Positions 10,501-17,112 of a stretch of DNA of 25,000 bases are shown piece after piece (the first letter of the stretch is position 1; the number at the start of each line of letters is the position of its first letter). This stretch comes from Symbiodinium natans (Eukaryota; Sar; Dinophyceae; Suessiales; Symbiodiniaceae): positions 1-25,000 of the forward strand of contig CAJNDS010000162.1 of assembly GCA_905221605.1 (NCBI GenBank). Direction: 5' to 3'. The notes below the pieces were generated by a model, which saw only the letters and a list, made by a program, of their open reading frames with translations, made no database searches and had not been told where the DNA came from. A program made the translations under genes and the position numbers.

Positions 10501-13500
10501 CTCTCTAACCTCCGGACACGAGGACCTTGTGAACACCTGAATCTCCGGACGCGAATCATGCCGCAGCCGGCACCCTCTGCTGTTCCAGACGAACTCATAG
10601 CCAAGGGTCTTCACCAAAGAGCCGAGTGGGACTATCGGCTGTGCCTCTTCCGCCAGTATCACCCCGCTCTGCGTTTGAGGAAGATCAACCTTCTGGTCTC
10701 CGGCCAACGTCACCTCCGCCTTGGTGCAGCCTTCAAGCTCCTGCTGTGACAGCGCAGGCCGCAGTGCATGCGTGGCTCCAGAGTCCAATAACCCCATTTT
10801 CTCATCTCCCATCTTCTGCTTGCAGGTGCCCATGTTCTTCAAGACCGCTTCCCAGTCCGCCGGCCTCTTCAAAGGTGGAAGGTCCGTCAGGCCGCGCCCA
10901 GGACATTGCAGCATCTTGAATGTGGGGCTCTTCTGTTGGCCTTCAATGAACGCCTTCATCATGCGGTGGGCATTCTCCAACAACTGGTCGACCGGGACAC
11001 CTTGGACCGGGTCTTCTGCTGCCGATGTCGTCACTGACGTCGAAGCGCTCGAAGATGGCGTCGTGGTAGATGTTGACGACAGGACTTCTGCCGCTTCCAT
11101 GACCTTCTGGATCGAGGGTGGCTCCTGTCCTCCCTCTCCCTTCTTTGACGATGCTCCACTGCCACCCTTCTGCGACGTCGGGGAACCCGATTGCTCCCCT
11201 CGTGACTTTGTCGGGCAGCTCTTCGACGTGTGTTGCTTGCTCCCACACGTCCAGCACCTTTCTCGTTTGTCCTTGTCCATCACATGCTCAAACTTGCAGC
11301 TCTTTCCCCTCCGACACCCTTCATCAGTCAGGAAGAATCGACAAGGTTTCTGCTGCCCAGCTCCCTGACCACCGCCTGGAACAGGATCGCGAGGAGGTCC
11401 TTGGGGTTCTCCCTTCCCGCCGATGGCCTTCATCTTCGGCGTAGGGCTGTTGCTGCTTCCATCATTGATGCCCTTCTTTGGTCCCTTCCTCATGGCCATT
11501 TGCTCAAACTCTGCCAGGTACGCTCGATGGATGGCCAGGATCCCTTCGATGGTTGGGGTTATGTCTACCTTCAGGTGGTACCTCAGAAGCTGCATCCTGA
11601 AAGTGACTTCTGCGTTCTCCTGAAGGGGTCTTTTCGCCAATCCGTCCAGGGCCTTCAGGAGGATCGAGGGGTCTGGCGTCACCAGGGCCAAATCTCTTGC
11701 GCGTTGGTACACCCGAAGCCACAATCTCAATGCCTCCACTGCTTCTTGAGGACTCCCTGCCGCTCCTGGCTCCTCCAACTTCTTCAGCAGCAGCGATTTT
11801 TCTGATGCCGAGCCCGGGCGGTACAGCACCATCAGCCTGCACAACACTTCCAGTGTCGACTTGGTCCTGGTAGCTACCAACTCCCGCTTGATTTCCTCCG
11901 GAACGGCTCCAAGGATCATGCTGGCAGCTCTTCGGTCCACACGCACCCATCGAGGATCCAGCAACTCCCTTGACGCTGTCGGCTTCATTGAGATCCTCAC
12001 AAACTGGTCCGACGCCTGGTACCGGTCATAGAACTCTTGCGCTGCTTCCTTCAACAAGCCCCACCATTCCGCGGAACCCGCGCTAATGTCCCCCATGACA
12101 TTCTCCAGGCAATGAAGCCAGTCTCCGAAATCCACTGACGCCGAGTCACTCACCTCCGGGAGCTTGGGGACGTCGACTGGTGTGCGGCCCACCTCCTCAT
12201 GCCCCTTAACACTCTTCCCCGAAATCACCTTCTCCAAGCCCTCAAGCAACTTGGTGACCGTGTCTGACACAGGCTGCTGGACGTGGCCTCCCATAGATCC
12301 CGCAGTCCTGACCGGCTCCTTGGATCGCTCCACCACGCTGCCATCTCCACCAGCCTCACCACTCACCCTTTGAGGTGCATCTCTTGGCAATCCCCTGGCA
12401 GCGTCTCTTGCTGGTTCGTTGCGAAGGTACCCCCCATAAACTTCCGGACTTCCTGTTGGTCCTTGAGGCACTTCTTCAAACTCCACGTGTTTCATCAATG
12501 GCGGCACCTGTGGCGGAGAACTCGACGGCTTGAAGGGGTTGTTCGGTTCATTCTGGCGCTGCATAGCCAAGCCCGACACCGACGGTATACTTAAAGCTGC
12601 TAAGCCCGACACCGTGCTCGAAGCTGCAAGGCCCGACACCGGAGGCATACTGGAAGCTGCAAGGCCCGACACCTGAGGCATACTGGAAGCTGCAAGGCCC
12701 GACACCTGAGGCATACTCGAAGCTGCAAGGCCCGACACCGGAGGCATACTGGAAGCTGCAAGGCCCGACACCGGCGGCATACTGGAAGCTGCGAAGCCCG
12801 ACACCGGTGGCATACTGGAAGCTGTGGGGCCCGACACCGGCGGCATACTCGAAGCTGCTGTGCCCGACACCGATGTCGCCCTCAATCTCTCCACTTCCAC
12901 CCTCAGCTGACTTGCCTCCTTTCTGCTCACTTCCAGCTGACTCATAAGCCCTTGCATCTGCCGCTTGACCTCCGCTTCTACAACCTCACGAGTGCTGTCG
13001 CCAGAACTCCCATCTCCAGACCGAGGCCCTCCTGCTCCCTGCCCAGCGCCGTACAGCAACGGAGCTCTTCCTTCCATGTCCTGCATTTGCTGCCACTGCT
13101 CACGGGAGAAAAGGGTCCCGTCCGGAGGCGTCTCCGACGCTTGCGAACCCAATGCTCGCTGCCTCGGTCTCGACGGTGTCGGCGAAGGGAACGGCGATGG
13201 AGTCCACAACGGGGCTACCGCCTGATGCGACCTCATCTCCTGGAAAAACGTTCCGATGCGCTGCATCCAAGCCGGAAGGTTCCTCCTTGAGCCGAAGGCC
13301 TCCATGCTCCACGCTGCAGCTTCCGACATATTCGCGTCGGAGGTTCTCATCGCCCCCATCACCAAGGCCTGACCAGCCACTCCAGCTGCTTGCCCATTTT
13401 CCACTCCAGCCGTTGTTGCCATTCCAACAAACTCGCGCTGCTCCACAGGTGTGGGCGTCCAGCTCTGGTCCACTTGACGACTCGGGGACGACACCGCCAT

Positions 13501-13671
13501 AGCCCTCATTGCCAACGATGTCTCACCAGCTCCTGCCACCTGAGACTCACCCATATCGCCCATTCGCTGTTCTTGCAATGCGCTTGCGGTATTTGGGCTC
13601 ATACCCTGCTGGGGAACAGGGTTCGTCTCAGCGTTCAGGGCATGTGCAAAGTCGGGGTCGAAACCAGCCAT
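4531..13671 (-). CDS. Copia-type Gag-Pol polyprotein, 3,046 aa, intact
   Basis: This single frame encodes the proteins for reverse transcription and integration of the element. Gag: coiled coil near residues 228-266, 11-residue repeats 266-371, a helical capsid-like region about 597-725, a CCCH finger (C777, C786, C792, H796) and a CCHC knuckle (C806, C809, H814, C819). Protease: D963-S-G-A. A methyltransferase-like segment spans about 1168-1366. Integrase: zinc site H1433, H1438, C1445, C1448 and catalytic D1472, D1683, E1719 (the last pair has the classic 35-residue spacing). A dioxygenase-like segment spans about 1903-2046. Reverse transcriptase: D2385, YGLKEAPR from Y2429, YVDD at 2488-2491. 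RNase H: D2671, E2710, D2744. The tail is 2810-3046. Start: an in-frame TGA lies three codons upstream of this ATG, which has a G at +4 and sits in the 5' LTR. The stop is 42 bp before the polypurine tract. There is no stop or frameshift between Gag and Pol. Copia polyproteins are usually about 1,300-1,500 residues. Confidence 0.95.
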   Translation of the reverse strand: MAGFDPDFAHALNAETNPVPQQGMSPNTASALQEQRMGDMGESQVAGAGETSLAMRAMAVSSPSRQVDQSWTPTPVEQREFVGMATTAGVENGQAAGVAGQALVMGAMRTSDANMSEAAAWSMEAFGSRRNLPAWMQRIGTFFQEMRSHQAVAPLWTPSPFPSPTPSRPRQRALGSQASETPPDGTLFSREQWQQMQDMEGRAPLLYGAGQGAGGPRSGDGSSGDSTREVVEAEVKRQMQGLMSQLEVSRKEASQLRVEVERLRATSVSGTAASSMPPVSGPTASSMPPVSGFAASSMPPVSGLAASSMPPVSGLAASSMPQVSGLAASSMPQVSGLAASSMPPVSGLAASSTVSGLAALSIPSVSGLAMQRQNEPNNPFKPSSSPPQVPPLMKHVEFEEVPQGPTGSPEVYGGYLRNEPARDAARGLPRDAPQRVSGEAGGDGSVVERSKEPVRTAGSMGGHVQQPVSDTVTKLLEGLEKVISGKSVKGHEEVGRTPVDVPKLPEVSDSASVDFGDWLHCLENVMGDISAGSAEWWGLLKEAAQEFYDRYQASDQFVRISMKPTASRELLDPRWVRVDRRAASMILGAVPEEIKRELVATRTKSTLEVLCRLMVLYRPGSASEKSLLLKKLEEPGAAGSPQEAVEALRLWLRVYQRARDLALVTPDPSILLKALDGLAKRPLQENAEVTFRMQLLRYHLKVDITPTIEGILAIHRAYLAEFEQMAMRKGPKKGINDGSSNSPTPKMKAIGGKGEPQGPPRDPVPGGGQGAGQQKPCRFFLTDEGCRRGKSCKFEHVMDKDKRERCWTCGSKQHTSKSCPTKSRGEQSGSPTSQKGGSGASSKKGEGGQEPPSIQKVMEAAEVLSSTSTTTPSSSASTSVTTSAAEDPVQGVPVDQLLENAHRMMKAFIEGQQKSPTFKMLQCPGRGLTDLPPLKRPADWEAVLKNMGTCKQKMGDEKMGLLDSGATHALRPALSQQELEGCTKAEVTLAGDQKVDLPQTQSGVILAEEAQPIVPLGSLVKTLGYEFVWNSRGCRLRHDSRPEIQVFTRSSCPEVRECDALRLIAELESQSVEASANSAAELRAAILAVKNRKPCGWKGYLQEYVRTGDKAEGLRAVFEAPFMQHVPVEDKAGILESMPCNPEEAWKLLKKWPMNRAKRRQLWRAKDWIIHLFAGKETKNDPIKQLAGEVLEVDINKGADVLSKDVYALLLWAAAQGRIKGVIGGPPCRTFSLLRYREGMGDSVRLPRPVRSARFLWGMPNLSPGEQQLVAGDNKLLLRMIWLWLVAEASSEEEDCDQWSFDKVAFGLEHPDDPREFLDEENGLWEICPSVWRTPLMEQLETLLGLVKYQFDQGAYGHEQKKPTAFLANMEMDLQARDARHEWPKPASSSAMAEWAPGFRREIAKALLRKELQGGGVKARAMSSREAAEWRAHLDANHWPYRRDCSVCLAASGSGRPARKVLHRDAYVLSLDVAGAFRDQGVDEKKGKKYRFALVATYVFPKGYKVPEDQPVPPPGSSEASPVPPGSSEASPVPHGSSEASPVPHGSSEASPVSHGSSEASPVPHGSSEASPVPPSSSEASPVTRGGPVEELGIAEEEVDDDWLETYEEEETEEGAAEGKDIEAEEEEWKKMFEDLKKPMEFQVLRFVIPLEKHRGREVLEAVQEIYVTLKSWGMPLSRIHSDRAKEFRTKPLRKWCRERDVYQTYTEGLAPTQNAVAENGVKWVKSRARLLLQAGGVEKKYWPCAMKEACDAHNRRMLARPGKGVRFGAVVWIKTKKGRGPFDPKWEKGTYMGPTEDVRGGHVVLLEDGTWLRTLHVRLVRDDEYVEVKEPEYEADWVKPSQRLREKTTVRDPGLKMMSAYKDEPRNKLVEKLLVADIWESKEAAAKRPQLREVPGPVEDRAYLTLGAYQHGGIVSITKATEKHEEVVRLASALLRHDFPNKDFTSIALVKNAVMPIHRDSYNKKESSNLVSPLKVTRGSGIWQEMKIGDEFKGRYEPRWFNGKEVLGQVVELSRPQEVNPSRLHEPVLGEDGPRVLVVGFTIAAAHKLEHEKVKYLQELGCWPVTPPKEEEEVDRRHDEPGKGLGGEREDELVVPGGRISLKTKWSMSYKPEEEKGGEKELDPVPAMPLEGEERRWLEDRAMALRALIVDEERCADLREEEGGGADESMNEKIIDAEEELDFVQELLSEDSTERQEQSIKAATHQRIRLAKLAADVTTENVEGILKELKEPLTVTHTVSLPEVKAHLPEWIPSMAKEVNHLEGNGTLVPIPLAEAKRLQERGEVTLVPAKTVHTVKPPDVAAVKDKKENEDEKEEEPSKEREHATDIVDDNKVNLFKRKTRLVICGNYIKGETEVFTTAASAESVRCGVAFAAQRNWEAAITDINSAFTLTPMSESSVKYAVTVPKVIVDAGCAPPNTAYRVERLLYGLKEAPRLWGNFRDRRIRRARIRAGHKECKFVQMETDPAVWRLVPLSDEEETIAMMIVYVDDVLFLGGGEEIKNMYAWLTKGGDGDEGWKCSELEWVGQRPVRYLGMEVQSRVCDGKRQYHISQGGYITDLIREYGMEAENPATVPATKDLIPHWEDGDEEEGEAGEEQVRAAQAAAGELLWLATRTRPDISFATSYVCSMATRNPLAATRLAHQVRRYLLGTVGMGLTYGGSQQEVVSFSDASFAPCGGKSFGCSAIALFGGFVAWRMTKQALITLSTAEAELYELIAAHQLGLGIQAWATEVQKDLCQSIKVDNTAALGLASTAPGTWKTRHLRVRARYLRQEVLAQRVTLHHEPGEGQPADLGTKPVPTPRLQVLRALWGMVTVDEFLKGHEDEKGRRSTSTRLEAIRIMAVMLAMTMVQGAKAEKEIKGPVELDGSVEFYACLVIGGIALLGVWEFLKKMVGWMWGTQEGAALKKAQTLMKIRDQAARALRRELDTLDEEPHHQVPVPAVVDCSHGQVRDIAAASSSSAPTSAQSTEGSNITVRQAAQERMDFRCLPKTFVMSEHGDRVHVRANCHGLRHANQSKLRKIQYCSLCAECYPLYYRTPFDDPKLG
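4534..5244 (-). other. C-terminal tail of the polyprotein after RNase H (residues 2810-3046)
   Basis: About 237 residues follow the normal copia end (D-L-G-T-K-P). Two hydrophobic stretches, about 2837-2852 and 2872-2892, are long enough for membrane helices, and the second ends in lysines. A polar linker rich in Ser and Gln follows. The end holds C3008, H3013, C3025, C3028 and C3031, a possible zinc site (C-x4-H-x11-C-x2-C). I do not recognise a family. An envelope-like or membrane-tethering role is possible but unsupported. Confidence 0.6.
7534..7965 (-). other. 2-oxoglutarate/Fe(II) dioxygenase-like segment of the polyprotein (residues about 1903-2046)
   Basis: Between integrase and reverse transcriptase the polyprotein reads F-T-S-I-A-L-V-K-N, then P-I-H-R-D-S-Y-N-K (H1959, D1961), G-S-G-I-W-Q-E, then L-H-E-P (H2026) and G-P-R-V-L-V-V-G-F-T (R2036). 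This is the full HxD...H...R set: two His and one Asp for iron, and an Arg ten residues after the distal His for 2-oxoglutarate. The spacing fits double-stranded beta-helix dioxygenases. The N...piHrDxxN and GG-x-lW surroundings recall TET/JBP- and AlkB-like enzymes that act on nucleic acids. Family placement is by eye and the substrate is unknown. Confidence 0.55.
8921..9136 (-). repeat. 30-bp tandem repeats within integrase (10-residue unit GSSEASPVPH)
   Basis: Seven copies encode residues about 1513-1584, followed by a strongly acidic stretch rich in Glu and Asp. The block lies between catalytic D1472 and D1683, in the interior of the integrase core. The copies are nearly identical at DNA level, suggesting recent expansion. 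Confidence 0.9.
9574..10170 (-). other. C5-cytosine-methyltransferase-like segment of the polyprotein (residues about 1168-1366)
   Basis: The segment opens with W-I-I-H-L-F-A-G (residues 1168-1175), resembling motif I (SAM binding). V-I-G-G-P-P-C-R-T-F-S follows, with C1228 at the place of the motif IV nucleophile. G-L-E-H-P (E1309) may stand for the motif VI ENV/ENP. K-P-T-A-F-L near residue 1361 recalls the region before motif VIII. Differences from active enzymes: FAGKE in place of FAGxG, no clear ENV, no QxRxR seen. Established background: dinoflagellate retrotransposons carrying captured cytosine methyltransferases have been reported. Whether this copy is active, or only retains the fold, cannot be told from sequence alone. 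Confidence 0.6.
12560..12875 (-). repeat. 33-bp tandem repeats in Gag (11-residue unit VSGLAASSMPP)
   Basis: Nine full or slightly shortened units plus a partial one encode residues 266-371. The third to fifth residues and the last residue vary between copies, and one unit is two residues short. The repeat is Ser/Pro/Ala/Gly-rich and lies directly after the predicted coiled coil, so it is probably an unstructured linker. Copy number is likely to vary among element copies. Confidence 0.9.
13594..13606 (-). promoter_or_regulatory. Candidate primer-binding site (half-tRNA-Met type)
   Basis: Directly inside the 5' LTR the element strand reads GGGTATGAGCCCA. This is complementary to the anticodon arm of eukaryotic initiator methionine tRNA (GGGCTCATAACCC) except for one missing base in the loop. 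Drosophila copia is known to prime from a cleaved half of this tRNA at the same region. The usual TGG start of a 3'-end PBS is absent. The site is also Gag coding sequence (residues G-M-S-P). The primer identity is inferred. Confidence 0.6.
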
Positions 13672-13918
13672 GGCGTGTCAATCGAATTCCCTTTTTCTCC
13701 ACTCAGACAAAGCTGTCTTGCTGTGCATGATGGCTCCATGCCGTTGTTTTAATGGCTCTTTGCCTTGTGTACATATGTGTCACTATCATGACGAAAAAAC
13801 GGCCCAAGGGTCCCTGCGTAGCCCACCCCTTGATGTGTACAGGACGAAAGCGGCGAGGCTTGGGTCTTACATGCAGTTTCCCACTTTACAAGGCCTTCCT
13901 GACTCTGGCGCATCAACA
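13607..13918 (-). repeat. 5' LTR of the copia element
   Basis: 312 bp, TG...CA in element sense, matching 4168-4479 at every base when the two are read side by side. It should hold the promoter and transcription start. It also holds the Gag start codon at 13671, so the first 22 residues of the polyprotein are LTR-encoded. The repeat plus its 6-bp flank was found by direct comparison of the two copies. Confidence 0.95.
13794..13799 (-). promoter_or_regulatory. T6 tract in the 5' LTR, possible dinoflagellate TTTT-type core promoter
   Basis: The element strand has CCGTTTTTTCGTC about 125 bp upstream of the Gag start. Dinoflagellate promoters have been reported to use a TTTT box in place of TATA. 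Nothing else supports this particular tract and no TATA box is evident. Confidence 0.25.
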
Positions 13919-13924
13919 CTAAAC
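13919..13924. repeat. Target-site duplication CTAAAC, right copy
   Basis: Partner of 4162-4167. The sequence beyond it continues as CCCTAAA/CCCCAAA repeats, so the element interrupted one telomere-type tract. Confidence 0.75.
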
Positions 13925-14056
13925 AGTAAACCCCAAACCCTAAACCCTGAACCCCCAAACCCTAAACCTTAAACCTTAAACCCCAAACCCCAAACCCCAA
14001 ACCCCAAACCCCCAACCCCAAACCCCAAACCCCAAACCCCAAACCCCAAACCCTGT
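13925..14056 (-). repeat. CCCTAAA/CCCCAAA array, right flank of the retrotransposon
   Basis: Mostly CCCCAAA units, continuing the C-rich tract that the element interrupted. Confidence 0.9.
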
Positions 14057-14545
14057 CCCAGACAAGACCCAAATAGCCCTTGGTGCCCAACCCATCCTCG
14101 TCGTCCACCTGCTTCCTCCAGGGGTCCGCAACTGACTGTGGGATCCCGATACTCTGATTTCCAGGATTCTGAGGGTAGTTTCATGGCCTTGACATGGTCT
14201 CTTACCCCCTCAAAAGGTTCTGATGTAAGGGCCCGTAATTTATATAGGGCATATAAGGGCTATATGAGGGGTACCTTGCCAAGGGCCCATGCTAAGGTAC
14301 CATGTAATTTCCAGGCTCTCGGTCAAAGTTCGCGGTTTAGGGCCTGAGGGGGGCGGGGGGGGGGGGTTCGGGGCTCTAGGAAGCTTAGGGGCCTTAAGAA
14401 AAAGAGGAATTTAGGGGGTTTAGGGGGCTTGGGGGGGCTTGGGGTGCTTAGGGTTTTTCGGGGGTTTAAGGGCTTTAGGAAGTTCAGGGGGGTTGAGGAG
14501 GTGTAGGGTGCAGGGCTTGGGCCCGCATGTTTAACCCGAGCACCA
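14057..14545. other. Island holding one copy of a duplicated block, then degenerate G-rich repeats
   Basis: 14171-14320 is related to 16818-16950 (listed separately). G-rich sequence at 14335-14520 is a decayed TTTAGGGG-like tract with a G run near 14358. No gene seen. Confidence 0.6.
14171..14320. repeat. Diverged block with inverted arms, copy 1
   Basis: Shares an ordered series of blocks with 16818-16950: TATGG or CATGG near TCTTACC, GTTCTGA, GGGCCC, and ACCATGTAATT near the end. Its arms at 14192-14211 and 14266-14305 are roughly inverted (ATGGT...TACCCCCTC against GAGGGGTACC...GGTACCAT). Confidence 0.6.
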
Positions 14546-14550
14546 AAACA

Positions 14551-14616
14551 CCTAAACCCTGAACCCTAAACCCTAAACCCTAAACCCTAAACCCTAAACC
14601 CTAAACCCTGAACCCA
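14551..14616 (-). repeat. CCCTAAA array
   Basis: About nine units, separated by about 43 bp from the opposite-strand array at 14659. Confidence 0.95.
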
Positions 14617-14658
14617 AGCCCTGAGACCGAGGAGCGGAGCCCTCAGCTTCAGGAGCCT

Positions 14659-14783
14659 TGGGGTTTAGGGTTTAGGGTTTAGGGTTTAGGGTTTAGGGTT
14701 TAGGGTTTAGGGTTTAGGGTTTAGGGTTTAGGGTTTAGGGTTTAAGGTTTAGGGTTTAGGGTTTAGGGTTTAGGGTTTAGGGT
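14659..14783 (+). repeat. TTTAGGG array, about 18 copies
   Basis: Clean heptamers with one TTTAAGG variant, then a C-rich segment to about 14825. Confidence 0.95.
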
Positions 14784-14880
14784 GCCCCCTACCCCCTCCC
14801 CCCTCCCCCCCACCCCCCCCTCCCCAAACTGTCACAGAGGGCTCTCTCCTCAGGAGCGACCCCACCGACCTGGGCGTTCA

Positions 14881-15022
14881 GGGTTTAGGGCTTAGGGCTT
14901 GAAGGCCTGAGGGCTTAGGGCTCGAGGGCTTCGGACTTAGGGTTTAGGGTTTAGGGTTTAGGGTTTAGGGTTTTGGGTTTTGGGTTTAGGGTTTTGGGTT
15001 TAGGGTTTAGGGTTTTGGGTTT
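14881..15022 (+). repeat. TTTAGGG/TTTTGGG array
   Basis: Degenerate GGGCTTAGGG units on the left, cleaner TTTAGGG and TTTTGGG on the right. Confidence 0.85.
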
Positions 15023-15743
15023 GCTTCTCATGGATACTTAGAAGTAACATTGTGGGCAGGCATTAGAGGGTGAAACACCTCACGCTGGATATGCAACCTG
15101 TAAATACCTATGGGCCTTCAAGGAAAGGGGGTTGGGTTCTGCTGGGTTCCAGTGAAAGCTGTGAAATGATGTTTTTGGGGTTTGGAGTTTCGGGTTTCGG
15201 GTTTCGGGTTTCGGGTTTAGGGGGTTCAGGGGGTTTAGGGGGGCTTAGGGCTTATTTGGCGGAATGTTTAGGGCCCCGGCTTTGGGAGCGTGCAGAGTTT
15301 GGGGGGGCTGTTGCAGAGGGTATCACGGGCTTCTTGATGGTTTTGGGGGGGGGTCGAGGTTGGGATGCTCCTGCCCCCTTAGACAAACACTCCTTAAGAG
15401 GCACTGGAATGGTACTACTATACTCCCTATGAAGGACTGTGAGTATAAGGGAGAACATCCCAAGGTCGAGGGCCGGTTTCCGGTCAAGGGCTTGCAAGGA
15501 TCCAAGAAGCTCTGCTTGATGGAGCATCCCTTGTTGGGGTTGAGGTGTTGAACCTCGTACCTAGCAGCCCCAAAGCTACACGCCCCTAGACCCTACTTAC
15601 GGGTACGTATAAGTAGTTAATAAGTAGGGTTCTAAGTACCCGAACGGAGTCTATAACCATGCTTACCCCACTCATAACCCTACTTGAAGAACCCCTTGAA
15701 CCTCCAAGCAGAAGCCCTGATCTCACCACGCACCCCACCCACC
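15023..15743. other. Longest non-repetitive island on the right side, no gene seen
   Basis: About 720 bp with short TTTCGGG units at 15180-15250. A copy of the dispersed AAGTAGGG motif lies at 15596-15712. A TATACTCCCTATGAAGGACTG segment near 15418-15440 resembles 23102-23124. The open frames on both strands overlap each other and lack any family signature, so I do not call them. Confidence 0.5.
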
Positions 15744-15810
15744 CTAAACCCTAGACCCTAAACCCTAAAACCCTTAACCCTAAACCCTAACCCTAAACCC
15801 CAAACCCTGT
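15744..15810 (-). repeat. CCCTAAA array
   Basis: About nine somewhat degenerate units. Confidence 0.9.
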
Positions 15811-15906
15811 TCGACCCCCGTATACCTGGGCTCCGGAGCCAAGTACTTTTCTTCTTCCCATTGCCCCCCGACATTTTGTCATGGTCCTTCCGTCGCTTTG
15901 AGCTGT

Positions 15907-15988
15907 GTTTAGGGTTTAGGATTTAGGGTTTAGGGTTTTAGGGTTTAGGGTTTAGTGTTTAGGGTTCAGGGCTTCGGGTTTGGGGTTT
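15907..15988 (+). repeat. TTTAGGG array
   Basis: About ten units with TTTAGGA, TTTAGTG and TTTGGGG variants. Confidence 0.9.
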
Positions 15989-16682
15989 CAGGAGCTTCCA
16001 AAGCATTCTTAGGTGGGTCGCTACGTGCTTTCAACCGACCTGACCAGGACATCCAGTTCTGTCGAATGAGCTGAATTTCCGGATACTCCTTAAAGCACGC
16101 AAAGGTGATACGCTTGAAGGCGCGTTCCCTAAAACAAATTACCCGCATGGGATCAGGTAGTTTCCTAAAATCATAGGGGCTGTTCTTCTTGTGGCTTAAG
16201 GTCTGGACTAAGCTCTTCGCGACCTGGACCTAAACCCTACACCCTAAAACCCTAAGCCCTAAATCCTCAAGACCAGGATAAAACAGAAATTGCACGTGAT
16301 CTCATCGTGCTTTTCCTAAGTCTTGATAAAAACAGCTGGCAAGCCGAGTTTAAGTAACCTAATCCAAAGCGCCTTCGGCATTCAACTCACTTAAACCTCT
16401 GGGGTCCAAAGGCGCTCGAAAGATTGCCAGTCTCCTCCCACCCTTATACATTTCTGAAAACACAAAAACAAACCTCGCCCAAAACTTTCACCCAAAACCT
16501 TCGCCGAAAACCCGCGCAAAAGCCCCCAAAACTCCGGACACGTACATAAATACAAGGAAACATGCAAACTGCCCTAGAATGAGGTCCTTCTTCGAGGAGC
16601 TATGCACCAGAGTGCCTGGGCATGGACTGTCACATATGGTGGTTTCCAAAAGGAAAGTATCTTCTTGGAGCGTTTTGGGGTC
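15989..16682. other. Islands around a short CCCTAAA tract, no gene seen
   Basis: Non-repetitive DNA with CCCTAAA-like units at 16230-16265. An 11-base imperfect inverted repeat pairs 16368-16378 with 16406-16416. A segment rich in CCAAAA lies near 16470-16540. No credible gene. Confidence 0.5.
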
Positions 16683-16730
16683 AAACCCTAAACCCTAAAC
16701 CCTCAACCCTAAAACCTAAACCCTAAACCC
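16683..16730 (-). repeat. CCCTAAA array
   Basis: About seven units, with CCCTCAA and CCTAAA variants. Confidence 0.9.
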
Positions 16731-16817
16731 TGAGACGGGCTTTGGCCCCGAGCTTTCGGGGGTTTCTTGAGAGCTTGCGGGGCCTGTTCAGGTAGATCCT
16801 GCCACTTGCTTCTGAAC

Positions 16818-16950
16818 TCTAAAGGTAGCTGTATGGGCCCTTAGTATGGTCCCTTACCTCCTTAACAGAGTTCTGAAGCATGGGCCCCGGGGTTTTGTAG
16901 GGTCTAGAAGGAGTATACTAAGGGACCATGTAATTCCCCTAAGATGACCT
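16818..16950. repeat. Diverged block with inverted arms, copy 2
   Basis: Homologous in order and spacing to 14171-14320. Arms at 16845-16863 and 16908-16929 are imperfect inverted repeats (TATGGTCCCTTACCTCCTT against AAGGAG...AAGGGACCAT), giving a MITE-like or hairpin structure. Confidence 0.6.
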
Positions 16951-17033
16951 GAAGGGTTTACGGGGTTAGGCTAAACCTCCTGCTTTGGGATTTAGGGCCT
17001 AGGCCTAAGGGGACTGAGGGCACCTCCACATCC

Positions 17034-17112
17034 CTAAACCCTAAACCCTAAACCCTAAACCCTAAACCCTAAACCCTAAACCCTAAACCCTAAACCCTAA
17101 ACCCTAAACCCT
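17034..17112 (-). repeat. CCCTAAA array, about 11 clean copies
   Basis: Perfect heptamers followed by an 85-bp island and the opposite-strand array at 17198. Confidence 0.95.

Larger units (their letters stand above)
4168..13918 (-). mobile_element. Complete Ty1/copia-type LTR retrotransposon, 9,751 bp
   Basis: Two 312-bp direct repeats that look identical bound one 3,046-residue Gag-Pol frame read on the minus strand. The LTRs begin TG and end CA in the element's sense, and both outer flanks carry CTAAAC. A primer-site candidate abuts the 5' LTR and a polypurine tract abuts the 3' LTR. Domain order is Gag, protease, integrase, reverse transcriptase, RNase H; integrase before RT defines the copia superfamily. 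The element is about twice the usual copia length of about 5 kb. The extra length is Gag low-complexity sequence, a methyltransferase-like segment, an insertion in the integrase core, a dioxygenase-like segment and a C-terminal tail. Identical LTRs and an open frame imply a very recent insertion, inferred to be potentially autonomous. Its flanks are telomere-type repeats. Confidence 0.95.

Noticed and set aside
15070-15551. Overlapping frames of 91-120 codons in the island after 15023
   Set aside because: Plus and minus frames overlap each other, part is translated G-rich repeat, and no motif or context supports either.
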